Below are positions 1-6,800 of a DNA stretch of 39,949 bases, piece after piece. Source of the DNA: an uncultured Oscillospiraceae bacterium. Lineage in GTDB: Bacteria > Bacillota > Clostridia > Oscillospirales > Oscillospiraceae. Both the position numbers and the translations under genes were made by a program. Numbering within the stretch: the stretch's first letter is position 1; each line of letters starts with the position of its first letter. The stretch is taken from assembly GCA_934589225.1 (NCBI GenBank), contig CAKTNS010000027.1:1-39949 (forward strand). The letters run 5' to 3'. Below the pieces are notes generated by a model. It did no database searches. It saw nothing but the letters and a program-made list of their open reading frames with translations, and was not told the DNA's origin.

Positions 1-915
1 TCCACCATCAACGTGGACCTGGCCAACGACCTGGGCAACCTGGTGAGCCGCACCGTGGCCATGGCCCAGAAGTACTTTGGGGAGCGCCTGCCCGCCCAGC
101 AGACCGAAGACGCGGAAAAGGACGCGGAACTGCTGGCCATGGTCTCCACCCTCCGGGACCGCTATGAGGAGCAGATGGAAAAGTACGCCTTCCAGAATGC
201 CCTCAGTGAAGTCTTTAAGGTCATTTCCCGGGCCAACAAGTATATTGACGAAAACGCCCCCTGGGTGCTGGCCAAGGACGAGGCCCAAAAGCCCCGGCTG
301 GCAAGAGTGCTGTATAACCTGTTGGAGACCGTGCGCATTTGCGCTGGCCTGCTGCAGCCCTTTATGCCCGATACCGCCGGGGAGATCGCCAAGCGGCTGG
401 GCGGCGCGACCCTTACTTGGGAGACCCTGAATGTCTTCGGCACCCTGGACCGGGAAGCCGCCACTCTGGCAGGCCCCGCCCTGTTCCCCCGGATCGACAT
501 GGAAAAGGAGCTGGCGGCCCTGGAAGAGCTGAACAAGCCCGCCGTGCCTCCCATGGAGATCGAGCCCTACACCCAGGAGAACGTGGATTTTGACACCTTC
601 TGCAAGAACGAGCTCCGGGCCGTGAAGGTCAAGGCCTGCCAGAATGTGAAAAAGAGTGACAAGCTGCTGCAATTCACCCTGGATGACGGCACCGGCACGG
701 ACCGCCAGATCCTCTCCGGCATTGCCAAGTTCTACAAGCCCGAGGAACTGGTGGGCAAGACCCTGGTGGCCATTACCAACCTGCCCCCCCGGAAGATGAT
801 GGGCCGGGAGTCCGCCGGTATGCTGCTCAGCGCCGTCCACAAGGAAAACGGTGAGGAGAAGCTGAACCTGGTGATGCTCTCCGATGCCATCCCCGCCGGC
901 GCAAAGCTGTGCTAA
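1..915 (+). CDS. metG: Methionyl-tRNA synthetase, C-terminal part (5' end outside window)
   Basis: Charges tRNA-Met with methionine in the cytoplasm. The reading frame is open from base 1, so the gene begins upstream; 304 residues are visible. The first residues (STINVDLANDLGNLVSRT) match the conserved junction between the class I catalytic domain and the anticodon-binding helical bundle. The last roughly 110 residues, from VDFDTFCKNELRAVKV onward, are a Trbp111/EMAP-II type OB-fold tRNA-binding domain, with LVAITNLPPRKMMGRESAGM as its typical signature, found at the C terminus of many bacterial MetRS and used for dimerisation and tRNA binding. The catalytic HIGH and KMSKS motifs must lie upstream and cannot be checked. 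A hairpin terminator follows 20 bases after the stop. Family assignment is secure. Confidence 0.96.
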   Translation, partial: STINVDLANDLGNLVSRTVAMAQKYFGERLPAQQTEDAEKDAELLAMVSTLRDRYEEQMEKYAFQNALSEVFKVISRANKYIDENAPWVLAKDEAQKPRLARVLYNLLETVRICAGLLQPFMPDTAGEIAKRLGGATLTWETLNVFGTLDREAATLAGPALFPRIDMEKELAALEELNKPAVPPMEIEPYTQENVDFDTFCKNELRAVKVKACQNVKKSDKLLQFTLDDGTGTDRQILSGIAKFYKPEELVGKTLVAITNLPPRKMMGRESAGMLLSAVHKENGEEKLNLVMLSDAIPAGAKLC

Positions 916-935
916 GATTTAAAACATAAAACAAA

Positions 936-981
936 GCCCCTGTGGAGCGGCCGGAACGGTCTCTTCACAGGGGCAGTTTTT
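936..981 (+). terminator. Rho-independent terminator of metG
   Basis: A GC-rich hairpin with arms GCCCCTGTG and CACAGGGGC (extended by GAG/CTC) spans 936-974 and is followed by a T run at 977-981. It sits just after the metG stop and before the end of the convergent gene at 993, so it probably ends transcription from the left. Confidence 0.85.
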
Positions 982-992
982 ATTATTAAAGC

Positions 993-1682
993 TTAGTCTA
1001 CTGCGGGCGGATACTCGGTGCAAAGCAGCCGGTAGGGGGCTTCGTCCTCCTCCACCGCCGGGAACCGGCCCATGGGGGGATTGAAGCGGTTGTCCTTGGC
1101 ATCGTCATTGCACTGGCTCACTTCTCCCAGCAGCACATTGCCGGTGCCGGGCTCCACCTCAAAATCGTGGTAGAGCCGCTGCTGGATGAAAATGCTCTCC
1201 CCGGGGGTCAGCCGGATCTGGGTCCCGGCGGGGACGGTGTAGGTCCGGCCGTCGGTATGGACCGTTACGTCGCTTTCGTAGTCAATGGACTCGTCCTCAT
1301 GGGAGTTGTACACCCGGATCAGCACGTTTCCGCCGCCCCGGTTGATGATGTCCTCGGTCTTGTACCAGTGGAAATGGTTGGGGGAATACTGGCCCTCTTT
1401 CAGGTACAGCAGCTTTTCGGCGTAGACCTTGGGATACTTTTCCCGCAGGGTCTGGCTGCCGTTGCGGATGGTGATGAGGGAGAAGCCCATTTTGTCAAAA
1501 TTCCCCTGGCCGTAGTCCGTAATGTCCCAGCCCAGGCAGCACTCCCGGACCTCGTCATATTCATGGCCCTTGCTTTTCCACTCCTCCGGGGTGAAATTGC
1601 AGAAGGGGGGCAGATAGCACCGATACTCCCGGCACATCTCCTCCAACTCCCGCAGGGCCTTGTTGATTTCCGAACGTTTCAT
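993..1682 (-). CDS. D-lyxose ketol-isomerase-like cupin enzyme
   Basis: A 229-residue protein of the size of bacterial D-lyxose isomerases (about 225-230). These cytoplasmic cupin enzymes interconvert D-lyxose and D-xylulose, and often D-mannose and D-fructose, using a divalent metal. Visible metal ligands fit the family: H103 and H105 in NHFHWYKTEDI, E110, and H172 in RLYHDFE. The start at 1682 has an AAAGGAA ribosome binding site at proper spacing. The gene stands alone: no sugar kinase, transporter or regulator is adjacent, so the real substrate and pathway are not shown by context. It is convergent with metG and has a weak promoter of its own upstream. Substrate assignment is by family resemblance only. 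Confidence 0.85.
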   Translation of the reverse strand: MKRSEINKALRELEEMCREYRCYLPPFCNFTPEEWKSKGHEYDEVRECCLGWDITDYGQGNFDKMGFSLITIRNGSQTLREKYPKVYAEKLLYLKEGQYSPNHFHWYKTEDIINRGGGNVLIRVYNSHEDESIDYESDVTVHTDGRTYTVPAGTQIRLTPGESIFIQQRLYHDFEVEPGTGNVLLGEVSQCNDDAKDNRFNPPMGRFPAVEEDEAPYRLLCTEYPPAVD

Positions 1683-1730
1683 AAAGCCTTCATTCCTTTC
1701 TGCCCTTTGGGGGCAATGGTCTTTACCCTT

Positions 1731-1759
1731 ACTATAGCATATTTTCCCCGGTTCGGAAA
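1731..1759 (-). promoter_or_regulatory. Candidate promoter of the lyxose isomerase gene
   Basis: On the minus strand TATAGT (1731-1736) is preceded by TGC, giving an extended -10, with the weak -35 TTTCCG (1754-1759) 17 bases away. The spacer contains GGGGAAAATATGC, a motif also present in three other promoters of this window. Confidence 0.5.
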
Positions 1760-1816
1760 CAGGAATGGTTGAAAAAAGTTAATTTTCCGCCGCGGCCCAC
1801 GGCCACTCTTTGCCTG

Positions 1817-2422
1817 TCACGCCGCAAAGGTCTGCCGGTACACAAGCCGTTCCTGTCCCTCCGACAGGCCCAGGGCTTCCTGCCACCAGCAGGTGGCGCT
1901 TAAAGACCGGTCCAGGAGGCGGAAGCACAGGTAGCCCAGAAGCCCACCCAGAAAGTTCATGATCACGTCGTCCACATCGGCGCTGCGGCCGATGAAATAC
2001 TGAAAGGTCTCAATGCTTCCGGTGGACAGCAGCACCGTCAGGGCCGTGGCGGGGAGGGAGCGGAGCCGGTGGGCGGCAATGGGCAGCAGCAGTCCCAAGG
2101 GCAGGAACATGGCGATGTTCAACAGCAGCTGGGCTGCCATGATCCGGGGACCGGCGGTATAGCATTCCGTGACCCAGATGAAGGGCACCAGATTCAGGTG
2201 GTGCCGGGCCGGATGGAAGCTGATGTTGGGGTAGAAAAAGAAAACGGTGAGATACAGCAACGAGGCCACGCACAGACCCAGCAGGCACTTGGCCAGATGG
2301 TACAACCCGGGACGCTGGCCATGGCGCTTGGTGACGTACACGCCGTAGGGCACATAGGCCAAAATACAGATGGCGGCCAGCACAGGCAGGGCCGACGTAT
2401 AGGTAAAATAATAACTCAGCAT
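1817..2422 (-). CDS. VanZ-like family membrane protein
   Basis: A 201-residue integral membrane protein with about five hydrophobic segments. It carries the VanZ-like pattern: NLVPF near residue 80, an N-x3-F-x-P-x-G motif (NIAMFLPLG) near residue 107, and the later S-x-x-I-E-x-x-Q ... DVDDVIMNFLGG signature. VanZ itself gives low-level teicoplanin resistance in enterococci, but most VanZ-like proteins have no known role and no other van gene is nearby, so no resistance should be inferred. The start at 2422 has a GGAGG site eight bases upstream. It has its own promoter and is probably monocistronic, downstream of but separate from brnQ. Confidence 0.85.
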   Translation of the reverse strand: MLSYYFTYTSALPVLAAICILAYVPYGVYVTKRHGQRPGLYHLAKCLLGLCVASLLYLTVFFFYPNISFHPARHHLNLVPFIWVTECYTAGPRIMAAQLLLNIAMFLPLGLLLPIAAHRLRSLPATALTVLLSTGSIETFQYFIGRSADVDDVIMNFLGGLLGYLCFRLLDRSLSATCWWQEALGLSEGQERLVYRQTFAA

Positions 2423-2454
2423 TCCGGGAACCTCCAGTCATTTTTGATAACTGA

Positions 2455-2483
2455 ATTATACCACGGAATGCTGAATTTGTCCT
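2455..2483 (-). promoter_or_regulatory. Promoter of the VanZ-like gene
   Basis: Minus-strand TATAAT at 2455-2460 and AGGACA (four of six matches to TTGACA) at 2478-2483, with a 17-base spacer. It lies between brnQ and the VanZ-like gene and would give a short leader of about 25 bases. Confidence 0.65.
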
Positions 2484-2515
2484 TAACGCTTGTTTATAGG
2501 ATGTTTAAGGCTCCC

Positions 2516-3859
2516 TTAATTTTGGGGCTTCAGGGCTCTTAAGGCCAGCCCCAGCACCAGGCCCAGGGCTCCGGGGAGCACCCAGCCCATGCCCCGGGAG
2601 AACAGGGGCACCGCCCCGTTGGCCCAGGTCAGAAGTCCTTCCACCCGGAGGGCCCTTTGGGCTCCGGCGGGCATGGCGTTCAGCAGGTCCAGGAAGGCCG
2701 CCACCAAAGTAAAGGCGGTGACGCTGACAAAGACCCGGCGGTCATGGCCGAAAAACCGGCCGAAAAGGGTCAGGAGGATCAGGGTGATGGACAGGGGATA
2801 CAAAAACATCAGTACCGGCAGGGAGACGGTGATGATGGTGGTGAGCCCCAGGTTGGAGACCACCAGGGGGAAGAGGCTGAAGAGCACCGTAAAGCCCTTG
2901 TAGGAGACCTTGGGGAAGAGCAGGGAGAAGGTCTCGGCGCAGCTGGTGACAAGACCGATGGAGGTCTTGAGACAGGCCAGGGTCACGGTGGCGGCCAGGA
3001 TCAGCTGGCCCGCCCGGCCAAAGTAATGGTGGGCAATGTCCGCCAGGGCGATGCCGCCGTTTTCGCTGGTGGCAAAGACCCCCCGGCTTTGGGCGCCCAT
3101 CCAGGTGATGAGGGCGTAGATGAGGGCCATGAGCAGGCAGCTGAACAGGCCGGACAGGCAGGTGCTTTTGGCCAAATCTCCCGGCTCCCGGATGCCAAGC
3201 TGCCGGAGGACCTGGATCACCGTAATGCCGAAGGCCAGGGCCGCCAGGGTGTCCATGGTGTTATAGCCCTCCAGGAAGCCCGTCATCATGGCATCGGACA
3301 CATAGGCCCCCTCCGGGGCGATTTGAGAGACCTTGGCCATGGGGGAAATCAGGGAGGCCACGATCAGGCTGGACAAAAACACCAGAAACACCGGGTTGAT
3401 GACCCGGCCCACCCAGGTGAGGATGTGGCTGGGCCGGAGAGAAAAGTACAGCACCAGCAGGAAAAACAGGGTGGAAAACAGCAGCAGCCACAGCTTTTCC
3501 GCTCCCCCTTGCAGCAGGGGCACCACGCCCACGGTAAAGGAGGTGGAGGCGCAGCGGGGGATGGCAAAGCAGGGGCCGATGGTCAGATACAGCAGCACCG
3601 TAAAAAACAGGCCGTAGCCCCGGCTCACCTGACCGGCCAGATCCGCTAAGTTTTCGCTGCGGGAAATACCCATGGCGGCCACACCCAGCAAAGGAAGACC
3701 GACACCGGTGATGATGAAGCCTACAGTGGCCATTACACTGGCAGAACCGGCGGCCTGTCCCATGTGTACGGGGAAAATCAGATTGCCGGCTCCGAAGAAT
3801 AGACCGAACAGCATACTTGCTACGGCTATGGTTTCTCGCACTGTTAATTTCCGTTTCAT
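2516..3859 (-). CDS. brnQ: Branched-chain amino acid carrier, LIVCS family
   Basis: A 447-residue permease that imports leucine, isoleucine and valine, probably with Na+ or H+, across the cytoplasmic membrane. The N terminus after MKRKLTVRETIAVASM reads LFGLFFGAGNLIFPVHMGQAAG, the hallmark of the LIVCS (BrnQ/BraB) family, and about twelve hydrophobic segments follow over the usual family length. The open frame extends 24 codons further upstream, but ATG at 3859 has a GGAAG ribosome binding site and lies about 55 bases after a good promoter, so it is the better start. Regulation: an imperfect dyad CAAG-N9-CTTG lies inside the promoter spacer and could be an operator. The stop codon is part of a small TTAAGG/CCTTAA palindrome without a clear T run. 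Confidence 0.93.
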   Translation of the reverse strand: MKRKLTVRETIAVASMLFGLFFGAGNLIFPVHMGQAAGSASVMATVGFIITGVGLPLLGVAAMGISRSENLADLAGQVSRGYGLFFTVLLYLTIGPCFAIPRCASTSFTVGVVPLLQGGAEKLWLLLFSTLFFLLVLYFSLRPSHILTWVGRVINPVFLVFLSSLIVASLISPMAKVSQIAPEGAYVSDAMMTGFLEGYNTMDTLAALAFGITVIQVLRQLGIREPGDLAKSTCLSGLFSCLLMALIYALITWMGAQSRGVFATSENGGIALADIAHHYFGRAGQLILAATVTLACLKTSIGLVTSCAETFSLLFPKVSYKGFTVLFSLFPLVVSNLGLTTIITVSLPVLMFLYPLSITLILLTLFGRFFGHDRRVFVSVTAFTLVAAFLDLLNAMPAGAQRALRVEGLLTWANGAVPLFSRGMGWVLPGALGLVLGLALRALKPQN

Positions 3860-3921
3860 AAATGTCTTCCTTTCTTTTTCTTTTGTCTGCGGACGCTGCC
3901 GCAAAGATGTGAATTGGACCC

Positions 3922-3951
3922 AGTATAACACAAGTGTTCACAGCTTGTAAA
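3922..3951 (-). promoter_or_regulatory. Promoter of brnQ with internal dyad
   Basis: Minus-strand TTTACA (3946-3951) and TATACT (3922-3927) with 18 bases between. The spacer holds CAAG-N9-CTTG, an interrupted inverted repeat that could bind a repressor; that role is inferred from position only. Confidence 0.75.
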
Positions 3952-4078
3952 CAATTATTTTCAAAAAACAGGATTTTTCTTATGAAAATATCTACCATTT
4001 TCACCAAAAATGAAAATCCTGGAAAATTTCCACCGGAACAGCGTTCCCCCATGCCGGGGCGTTTTCCCGGCGGCCGGG

Positions 4079-4121
4079 CAAAAAAAGCCCCTGAAGAAGG
4101 GAACGTGCCGTTCTTCAGGGG
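4079..4121 (-). terminator. Terminator of the zinc-ribbon gene
   Basis: Arms CCCCTGAAGAA and TTCTTCAGGGG form a hairpin within 4088-4121. Read on the minus strand it is followed by a run of seven T (4079-4086 region). It lies about 20 bases beyond the stop of the gene ending at 4142. Confidence 0.85.
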
Positions 4122-4141
4122 TGAAAATGTTTTAAAGAAAA

Positions 4142-4555
4142 TCAGGTCTTGCGGATGAATTTCTCCTTGCACCGGGGGCAGGTAATGGAGATTTTGCCCT
4201 TGCCCCGGGGGACCCGGACGGTCTGGCGGCATTTGGGACAGTCAAAATACCGGTTGTTCCGGTCCTTCAGCCGGTCAAAAATCAGCAGGAACTTCCGGTT
4301 CTCCTGGTAGCGCTTATAGGTATTCCGGGACAGGGCCCGGAAAATGGCCCAGAACATCAGCGCATAGCTGAGCGCCCAGAATACGGTGCGGATGCCCGCA
4401 TTCCGGAACATGGAAGAGAGGATGCAGGCCACCAGCCCGGTGCACAGGATCACCATATTCAGCCGGTCGGAGCCGTAACGGCCATACATAAAGCTGCGCA
4501 TTCCGGCGGAGAATCGGGCACCGGCCTGCCGCAGCCACAAAGACAGTTTATCCAT
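4142..4555 (-). CDS. Small membrane protein with C-terminal zinc ribbon, function unknown
   Basis: A 137-residue protein. After a basic N terminus, two hydrophobic segments at about residues 32-50 and 56-74 make a membrane hairpin; a basic cytoplasmic stretch follows, then a zinc ribbon with C106-x2-C109 and C126-x2-C129 (YFDCPKCRQTV ... ITCPRCKEKF). This ribbon resembles the MJ0042/zinc-finger type domains found attached to many unrelated proteins. I do not recognise a named family for the whole protein. It has its own near-consensus promoter and terminator, so it is a single-gene unit, divergent from the lysozyme gene. Start chosen as the only Met with a suitable leader; the ribosome binding site (AAAGGTG) is moderate. 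Confidence 0.75.
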   Translation of the reverse strand: MDKLSLWLRQAGARFSAGMRSFMYGRYGSDRLNMVILCTGLVACILSSMFRNAGIRTVFWALSYALMFWAIFRALSRNTYKRYQENRKFLLIFDRLKDRNNRYFDCPKCRQTVRVPRGKGKISITCPRCKEKFIRKT

Positions 4556-4596
4556 AAAATCACCTTTGCCAACAGGGAAATCAATTTGTAACTCCT

Positions 4597-4624
4597 ATTA
4601 TATTGCGAATTTCGGGAATTTCAA
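4597..4624 (-). promoter_or_regulatory. Promoter of the zinc-ribbon gene
   Basis: Minus-strand TTGAAA (4619-4624) and TATAAT (4597-4602) with a 16-base spacer; transcript start would be about 35 bases upstream of the ATG at 4555. Confidence 0.75.
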
Positions 4625-4670
4625 CCGTCCCGGTACAGAATTAACGGATTGTTTAAGATTGGCTTACGAC

Positions 4671-4839
4671 TTTAGGCAACACCGCACAATTGTGCCTGCG
4701 ATCCTCAGCCGTCTTTTTGCCCCACTTCTTCAGTTTGAAAAATGGGAAATACATACAGTATTCCTCCATTTTCCAAACTTTGAATTGACGCAAAAATCCT
4801 GGCTGAGTATTCTTGTCAAATTATGCGGTGTTACCTAAA
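4671..4839. repeat. MITE-like imperfect palindrome, 169 bp
   Basis: The ends are near-perfect inverted repeats: TTTAGGCAACACCGCACAA on the left and, reverse-complemented, TTTAGGTAACACCGCATAA on the right. Inner segments also pair, for example CTCAGCC with GGCTGAG and GTTTGAAAAATGG with CCATTTTCCAAAC, so nearly the whole element can fold as one long hairpin. It contains no credible gene; a short open frame across it is explained by the repeat. It occupies the intergenic space between two divergent genes. Size, terminal repeats and lack of coding content fit a non-autonomous miniature element, but no target duplication is clear and no parent transposase is in the window. Confidence 0.7.
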
Positions 4840-4846
4840 AATTTTA

Positions 4847-4875
4847 TTGGCGAAATGGGGGAATTATGATATAAT
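4847..4875 (+). promoter_or_regulatory. Promoter of the GH25 lysozyme gene
   Basis: TTGGCG (4847-4852) and TATAAT (4870-4875) are separated by 17 bases. It begins only eight bases after the right end of the palindromic element, so the element could have affected this promoter's upstream context. Confidence 0.75.
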
Positions 4876-4905
4876 AAACCGAATAGACTCGAAAGGAGAT
4901 ACCCC

Positions 4906-5814
4906 ATGGAGCCGAAGCGAAAGAAACAGATGAAGCCGGAGCTCATAATCGTTCTGGTGGCCATTGTCAGTGCCCTGGCGCTTATGGGGATGCTGATCGC
5001 CTGTATTCCCTATTACGACCAGGAGACGGACCCGGAACCCATGCTCCAGCAGCACCACGAGCAGGTCCAGGAGAGCCAGGAACCCGAGCCGGAGACCCAG
5101 GAAACCCTGCCGCCCACCGTTCCGCCGGAGGCCAACCCCTATATCAAGCGGGATTTTCAGTATGACAAAAACAACTACCTGATCTGCACCAAGCAGGACA
5201 GCTATCCCGGGGTGGACGTGTCCTCCTTCCAGGGGGAGATCAACTGGCAGCGGGTGAAGGATTCCGGCATTCGCTTTGCCATGATCCGCCTGGGCTACCG
5301 GGGCTACGGCAAGGCAGGAAACATGGTGGAAGACGAGTACGCCCGGCGCAACCTGGAGGGGGCCCGAAAGGCCGGGCTGGAAGTAGGGGCCTACTTCTTC
5401 TCCCAGGCCACCACCATTGACGAGGTGGACGACGAGATCTTCTTCTTCATGCAGACCCTGGGAGACTTTGAGCTCACCATGCCCATTGTCCTGGACTGGG
5501 AGTATATTTCCGACACCGCCCGGACGGCCAATGTGGATGCCCGGACCCTGACGGACATGCAGAAGCACTTCTGCAAGACCATGGTGGACTTTGGCTACAG
5601 CCCCATGGTGTATTTCAACTGGCACCTGGCGGACAACACCCTGTATCTTCATGAACTGGAGGACTACCCCTTTTGGCTGGCCTTCTATCAGAACCGCATG
5701 ACCTACCCCTTCCGGGTGGAAATGTGGCAGTACACCTGCACCGGCCGTGTCCCCGGCATCGCCGGAGACGTGGACATCAACGTCTATATGCCGGACCCAA
5801 CGAAACTTCAATAA
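4906..5814 (+). CDS. Membrane-anchored GH25 lysozyme-type muramidase
   Basis: A 302-residue predicted N-acetylmuramidase that cuts the MurNAc-GlcNAc bond of peptidoglycan outside the membrane. A basic N terminus and one hydrophobic segment (about residues 13-34) make a signal anchor; residues 40-78 are a Glu/Gln/Pro-rich linker. The GH25 barrel fills residues 99-300, with D104 in GVDVSSFQG, D197 and E199 in VLDWEY (the usual catalytic pair) and the family's late WQYT and GDVDIN motifs. No cell-wall binding repeats are present, so attachment is by the anchor. Ribosome binding site GAAAGGAG is nine bases upstream of ATG. A wall-maintenance enzyme is more likely than a phage endolysin because it is anchored and no phage genes are nearby. 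Confidence 0.92.
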   Translation: MEPKRKKQMKPELIIVLVAIVSALALMGMLIACIPYYDQETDPEPMLQQHHEQVQESQEPEPETQETLPPTVPPEANPYIKRDFQYDKNNYLICTKQDSYPGVDVSSFQGEINWQRVKDSGIRFAMIRLGYRGYGKAGNMVEDEYARRNLEGARKAGLEVGAYFFSQATTIDEVDDEIFFFMQTLGDFELTMPIVLDWEYISDTARTANVDARTLTDMQKHFCKTMVDFGYSPMVYFNWHLADNTLYLHELEDYPFWLAFYQNRMTYPFRVEMWQYTCTGRVPGIAGDVDINVYMPDPTKLQ

Positions 5815-5824
5815 TGCCTAAAAA

Positions 5825-5864
5825 AGCACCGCCCCAGGTCCAGAACCCGGGGCGGTAGCTTTTA
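5825..5864. terminator. Bidirectional terminator between convergent genes
   Basis: Arms ACCGCCCC and GGGGCGGT, extended by AGC/GCT, form a hairpin at 5825-5859 with A-rich sequence on the left and TTTTA on the right. It serves the lysozyme gene and partly overlaps the end of the converging glycosyltransferase gene. Confidence 0.8.
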
Positions 5865-6800
5865 TTTCAGTTTTTCCGCCTTTTCATTGGCGGCGCGAAT
5901 CAGGTTGATTTCAAAGTCCTGCCGGTTCTTCTGCCGGATGGTCTCCAGGATCAGGCCGGAAAAGAGGGATTGGAGGCTGGCCATCACCGTAAAGCCGCAG
6001 ACGATCAGGGTGGGGAAGTTCGGCACCAGGCCGGTCTGGGCGTAGGTGTTCAGCACCGGAATAAAGAACAGGGCCGCCAGCAGGAAGAGGAAGGCCGCAA
6101 TGAGGCCGAAGAAGCCCAGGGGCTTGTAGACCCGGTAGAGCCTTGCGATGGTCCTGAGGACCTTGAAGCCGTCGGAATAGGTGTTCAGCTTGGAAACGCT
6201 GCCCTCGGGCCGGTCCCGGTAGCCGATGATCAGGTTTTCCAGGTGCATATTGGCGTTGACGGCGTGAATGCTCATTTCCGTCTCGATTTCAAAGCCCTTG
6301 GAGATCACCGGGAAGGTTTTTACAAACTCATAGCTGAAGGCCCGGTAGCCCGTCATAATGTCCTTGATGTTGTTGCGGAACAGCAGCTGGATGCTGCCCC
6401 GGACCAGGCGGTTGCCCAGATTGTGGAAGGGCCGGGTGTTTTCCGTAAAATAGGTGGAGGAGAGCCGGTCGCCCACCACCATGTCCGCCTGCTGCTCCAG
6501 CACCAGCCGGGCCATTTCCGGGGCATCCTCCGCGGGGTAGGTGTCGTCCCCGTCGGCCATGATGTAGCACTGGGCATCGATCTCCCGGAACATCCGGCGG
6601 ATGACGTTGCCCTTGCCCTGCATGTATTCGTTGCGGACCACGGCCCCGGCCTTCTGGGCCAGCTCCGCGGTGCGGTCGGTGGAATTGTTGTTGTAGACGT
6701 AGACCACTGCCTCCGGCAGCACCCGCTTAAAGTCGGAGACCACCTTTTGGACGGTCTTTTCCTCATTGTAGCAGGGAATCAGCACGGCGATTTTATCCAT
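5862..6800 (-). CDS. GT2 family glycosyltransferase, DPM1/polyprenyl-phosphate type
   Basis: A 312-residue enzyme. Residues 1-215 are a GT-A catalytic domain: LIPCYNEEKTV at the N terminus, N-N-N-S-T-D-R-T near residue 38 and the metal-binding ADGDD at 82-86, then GYRAFS near 160 as in dolichol-phosphate-mannose synthase-like proteins. Two hydrophobic segments at about 228-250 and 262-285 anchor it in the membrane. Such enzymes usually move a sugar from a nucleotide donor to undecaprenyl phosphate; the sugar is not deducible. The start overlaps the end of the upstream membrane-protein gene by eight bases, so the two are translationally linked and likely work together, the GT2 making a lipid-linked sugar for the polytopic partner. 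Confidence 0.88.
   Translation of the reverse strand: MDKIAVLIPCYNEEKTVQKVVSDFKRVLPEAVVYVYNNNSTDRTAELAQKAGAVVRNEYMQGKGNVIRRMFREIDAQCYIMADGDDTYPAEDAPEMARLVLEQQADMVVGDRLSSTYFTENTRPFHNLGNRLVRGSIQLLFRNNIKDIMTGYRAFSYEFVKTFPVISKGFEIETEMSIHAVNANMHLENLIIGYRDRPEGSVSKLNTYSDGFKVLRTIARLYRVYKPLGFFGLIAAFLFLLAALFFIPVLNTYAQTGLVPNFPTLIVCGFTVMASLQSLFSGLILETIRQKNRQDFEINLIRAANEKAEKLK

Noticed and set aside
1817..2422. Glycopeptide resistance locus based on the VanZ-like protein
   Set aside because: No vanA/B/H/X/R/S genes are near, and VanZ-like proteins are widespread in Clostridia without such a role.
2505..2519. TTAAGG-CTC-CCTTAA as the brnQ terminator
   Set aside because: The stem is short, overlaps the stop codon and has no T run on the minus strand.
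4566..4838. A 90-codon frame across the MITE-like element
   Set aside because: Nearly all of it lies in the palindrome, and no ribosome binding site or family resemblance supports it.
4906..5814. Phage endolysin or prophage remnant
   Set aside because: The protein has a membrane anchor and linker, its own promoter, and no holin or phage genes nearby.
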